Assembly (NCBI GenBank): GCA_028715865.1 | Contig: JAQUQY010000066.1 | Coordinates: 1-7,602 of the forward strand | DNA from: Syntrophales bacterium | Lineage (GTDB): Bacteria > Desulfobacterota > Syntrophia > Syntrophales > UBA2210 | Direction of reading: 5' to 3' | Length of the DNA: 7,602 nt | Part shown: positions 4,904-7,602 of the stretch, piece by piece | Layout: each line of letters begins with the position of its first letter | Position numbering within the stretch: position 1 is the stretch's first letter | Notes under the pieces: model-generated | What the model was told of the DNA's origin: nothing | Databases searched by the model: none | What the model saw: the letters and a program-made list of their open reading frames with translations, nothing else | Made by a program: the position numbers and the translations under genes

Positions 4904-7602
4904 TCAATTCACATCCCCACTGTCAAGGGTTTTCTCTTTAATACCGTCATTTATTTCCATAATCTCAACCGCGGGCTCTTCTTCAGCACCGATGACTTTG
5001 ATGCCCAGCTTCTTGTAGGCGGAAAGGCCCGTGCCCGCCGGAATCAGCCTGCCCATGATGACATTTTCCTTGAGGCCCCGAAGGTGATCCACTTTGCCCG
5101 CCATGGCCGCCTCTGTCAGAACCCGTGTCGTCTCCTGGAATGATGCCGCGGAAATGAAGCTGTTCGTACTCAGAGAAGCCTTGGTTATGCCGAGCAGGAG
5201 CGGTTCTCCCACGGCCGGCGTTCCTTCCTTCTCAGTTACACGGTTGTTTTCGTCTTCAAAACGCATCCTGTCAACCTGTTCGTCGGCCAGGAATTTTGTA
5301 TCACCGGGCTCCACAATGCGAACCTTCCGCAGCATCTGCCTGACAATGATCTCAATGTGCTTGTCGTTTATCTTGACTCCCTGAAGACGATACACCTCCT
5401 GCACTTCATCTACAAGGTATCGGGCAAGTTCCTTGTCTCCCTTTATAGTCAATATGTCATGGGGATTACTGGCTCCCTCCATGAGGGCCTGGCCGGCCGT
5501 AACCGAGTCGCCCTCTTGTACGCTTACGTGCTTGCCCTTGGGAATAAAATACTCCTTAGGCTCTCCAACGTCGGGAGTTATGATGACCTGTCGCTTCCCC
5601 TTTGTATCTTCACCGTAACTCACGATACCGTCAATTTCTGATATAACAGCGTTTTCCTTGGGCCTTCGAGCCTCGAAGAGTTCGGCCACTCTGGGAAGTC
5701 CACCGGTTATGTCCTTTGTCTTTGTAGTCTCCCGGGGAATCCTGGCTATGATATCGCCTGCTTTTACCATGTCTCCCGAAGCAAGAACTATGTTGGCGCC
5801 CACAGGCATTAAGTGCCTCGCAACCCCCCTGGTTCCCGGAAGGCGCATCGTCTTGCCTTCGGAATCCTTAATGGAAACACGAGGGCGCAGGCTGGGGTCC
5901 TGATGTTCCACCACGACTTTCCTTGAAAGTCCCGTAACCTCGTCAACCTGCTCCTGGATGGTCTTGCCTTCTACTATGTCGCCATACTTGATAATTCCAT
6001 CCACCTCGGAAATGATGGGAATAGAATAGGGATCCCACTCGGCCAGCAGGTCGCCCTTCTTTATCTCCTGGCCTTCCTTAACTCTCAGCCTGGCGCCATA
6101 AGGAACGGGATACTTGCCCCGGCTTCTTCCATGATCGTCAAGGACATGCGTTTCACCGTTCCTGCTCATCACAATCGTTTCGCCGTAACGGTTAGTCGAA
6201 GTGGAAAGATTGAAAAACTGGACTTTTCCGTCATGGCGGGCCTCCAACGTGGAATGCTCTTCAAACTTGGCCGTACCGCCGATATGAAAGGTTCTCATTG
6301 TGCGCTGGGTTCCCGGTTCACCAATAGACTGGCCTGCGATGATCCCCACGGCCTCTCCAATATTCACAAGATGGCCATGGGCAAGATCACGCCCATAGCA
6401 TCTGGCACACACGCCGTAGGTGCTCTTGCATGTCAATGCCGACCGTATAAGTACCCGTTCCAAACCGACCCGATCGATGCTTTCAGCAAGCGCCTCATCG
6501 ATTTCCTCATTCGCTGACACCAGGATTTCCCCGGTGAAAGGATCGGTGATATCTTCGAGGGCTACCCGTCCGAGAACACGCTCACCTGCGGTTTCTATTA
6601 TTTCTCCCCCCTCGACCAGCGCTGAAACGTATATTCCGTCAAAGGTGTTACAGTCGTCTTCACTTACAATGGCGTCCTGCGCGACATCAACCAGCCTTCT
6701 GGTCAGGTATCCCGAATTAGCCGTCTTAAGTGCCGTGTCGGCAAGTCCCTTGCGGGCGCCGTGTGTCGAAATAAAGTACTGAAGAACTGACAAACCTTCC
6801 CTGAAATTAGCCGTGATTGGTGTTTCGATGATTTCACCGGAAGGTTTAGCCATTAGCCCTCTCATGCCCGCAAGCTGCCTTATCTGCGCGGCGCTGCCCC
6901 TCGCTCCTGAGTCAGCCATCATGAAAATGGGGTTAAAGCTCTCCACCAGCACCTTCTCGCCATCAGGGCTCGTTACTTCATCTGTGGCGATATCACGCAG
7001 CATCTCGTCAGCAACGCGTTCCGTAGCATGAGCCCAGATGTCTATAACCTTATTGTATCGCTCACCATCGGTAATCAATCCTTCCATGTACTGCTTCTGA
7101 ATCTCGAGAACATCGTCGGTGGCGCGATTTACAATCTCCGTTTTGCCGGCGGGAATGACCATATTGTCAATTGATATGGAAAGTCCGGATACTGTGGCGT
7201 ACCTGAATCCCAGGTCCTTTAGCCTGTCCGCCAGAATAACCGTTGTTTTCGCACCGCAGACACGGTAGGCATAATCAACGAGATTTGACAGCTCCTTTTT
7301 GTTCATCACCTTGTTGACAAAATCGAATGGTATTTCCCTTGGCACTATCTCATAGAGCAGCACTCTTCCAACGGTTGTATCGACGATTTTCCCGTTCATC
7401 CTGACCTTCACCTGGGCGTGAAGGGCAGCCTGACCGGCGTCATAGGCGCAACGGACTTCTTCGGGATCGGAGAAAATCATGCCCTCGCCCTGCAGAAAAC
7501 GGCCTGACCTGGTCAGGTAATAGACGCCAAGTACGATATCCTGATTAGGAACAATAATTGGCTTTCCGCTCGCGGGGGAAAGTATGTTGTTGGTGGACAT
7601 GA
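4904..7602 (-). CDS. rpoC: RNA polymerase beta' subunit, C-terminal two thirds (5' end outside window)
   Basis: This is the largest catalytic subunit of RNA polymerase. The frame is open through the right edge; the ATG at 7600 is an internal Met (MSTNNILSP, near residue 485 of the 1407-residue E. coli protein), so the catalytic NADFDGD motif lies outside. Counting from that Met, residues 228-260 hold ADSGARGSAAQIRQLAG, and 265-305 the bridge helix (NFREGLSVLQYF, GLADTALKTANSGYLTRR). Cys317, 391, 398 and 401 form the second zinc site with exactly the E. coli spacing. The trigger loop follows at about 415-442 (IGEPGTQRTMRTFHIGG). A long SI3-type insertion covers about 446-633, then KDITGGLPRVAELFEARRPKE, and the conserved end has ASFQETTRVLTEAA and GRLIPAGTG. 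Arg433 replaces the usual trigger-loop leucine. Stop TGA. Confidence 0.98.
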   Translation of the reverse strand, partial: MSTNNILSPASGKPIIVPNQDIVLGVYYLTRSGRFLQGEGMIFSDPEEVRCAYDAGQAALHAQVKVRMNGKIVDTTVGRVLLYEIVPREIPFDFVNKVMNKKELSNLVDYAYRVCGAKTTVILADRLKDLGFRYATVSGLSISIDNMVIPAGKTEIVNRATDDVLEIQKQYMEGLITDGERYNKVIDIWAHATERVADEMLRDIATDEVTSPDGEKVLVESFNPIFMMADSGARGSAAQIRQLAGMRGLMAKPSGEIIETPITANFREGLSVLQYFISTHGARKGLADTALKTANSGYLTRRLVDVAQDAIVSEDDCNTFDGIYVSALVEGGEIIETAGERVLGRVALEDITDPFTGEILVSANEEIDEALAESIDRVGLERVLIRSALTCKSTYGVCARCYGRDLAHGHLVNIGEAVGIIAGQSIGEPGTQRTMRTFHIGGTAKFEEHSTLEARHDGKVQFFNLSTSTNRYGETIVMSRNGETHVLDDHGRSRGKYPVPYGARLRVKEGQEIKKGDLLAEWDPYSIPIISEVDGIIKYGDIVEGKTIQEQVDEVTGLSRKVVVEHQDPSLRPRVSIKDSEGKTMRLPGTRGVARHLMPVGANIVLASGDMVKAGDIIARIPRETTKTKDITGGLPRVAELFEARRPKENAVISEIDGIVSYGEDTKGKRQVIITPDVGEPKEYFIPKGKHVSVQEGDSVTAGQALMEGASNPHDILTIKGDKELARYLVDEVQEVYRLQGVKINDKHIEIIVRQMLRKVRIVEPGDTKFLADEQVDRMRFEDENNRVTEKEGTPAVGEPLLLGITKASLSTNSFISAASFQETTRVLTEAAMAGKVDHLRGLKENVIMGRLIPAGTGLSAYKKLGIKVIGAEEEPAVEIMEINDGIKEKTLDSGDVN

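Noticed and set aside
7598..7600. ATG as the start of rpoC
   Set aside because: The MSTNNILSP stretch is an internal segment of beta', near residue 485 in E. coli, and the frame remains open to the window edge.
1..7602. Mobile elements, CRISPR arrays, defence genes or an undescribed multi-gene system
   Set aside because: No transposase, spaced repeat array or unexplained gene-sized frame is present; over 90 percent of the window is core housekeeping coding sequence.

Overview
This window is a bacterial rif-str-S10 ribosomal supercluster, all on the minus strand. In transcription order (right to left) it holds rpoC (3' two thirds), rpsL, rpsG, a 254-nt gap, tuf, rpsJ, rplC, rplD, rplW and rplB (5' part, running off the left edge). 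Every annotated gene is intact except the two cut by the window ends. I find no convincing gene on the plus strand.

Organism: the beta' fragment carries the long insertion in the trigger loop (SI3 type) seen in proteobacteria and some other Gram-negative groups. The S10, L4, L3 and EF-Tu sequences look most like those of Desulfobacterota (former Deltaproteobacteria). There is no L7Ae-like gene between rpoC and rpsL, which argues against Firmicutes. This placement is inferred from remembered family sequences, not from a search. Base composition looks balanced, at roughly half G+C.

Layout: 4904-7602 is rpoC, coding for the RNA polymerase beta' bridge helix, second zinc site, trigger loop and C-terminus. 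Positions 4466-4837 (S12) and 3981-4451 (S7) are separated by 14 nt. Positions 3727-3980 are noncoding or unassigned and lie where fusA (EF-G) sits in the canonical str operon rpsL-rpsG-fusA-tuf. The gap holds a 12-bp direct repeat, two candidate promoters and a short inverted repeat. EF-Tu (2533-3726) follows, and S10 starts only 36 nt after it, so the str and S10 operons are joined. Between S10 and L3 there is a hairpin followed by a run of T, which looks like an intrinsic terminator or attenuator. L3, L4, L23 and L2 then follow tightly, with a TAATG overlap between rplD and rplW.

How the genes work together: the cluster couples synthesis of RNA polymerase, of both ribosomal subunits and of the tRNA-delivery factor EF-Tu. 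The points most worth a second look are the missing fusA and what replaced it, the terminator-like element after rpsJ, an arginine in the otherwise conserved beta' trigger loop, and a ten-G run inside rplB.
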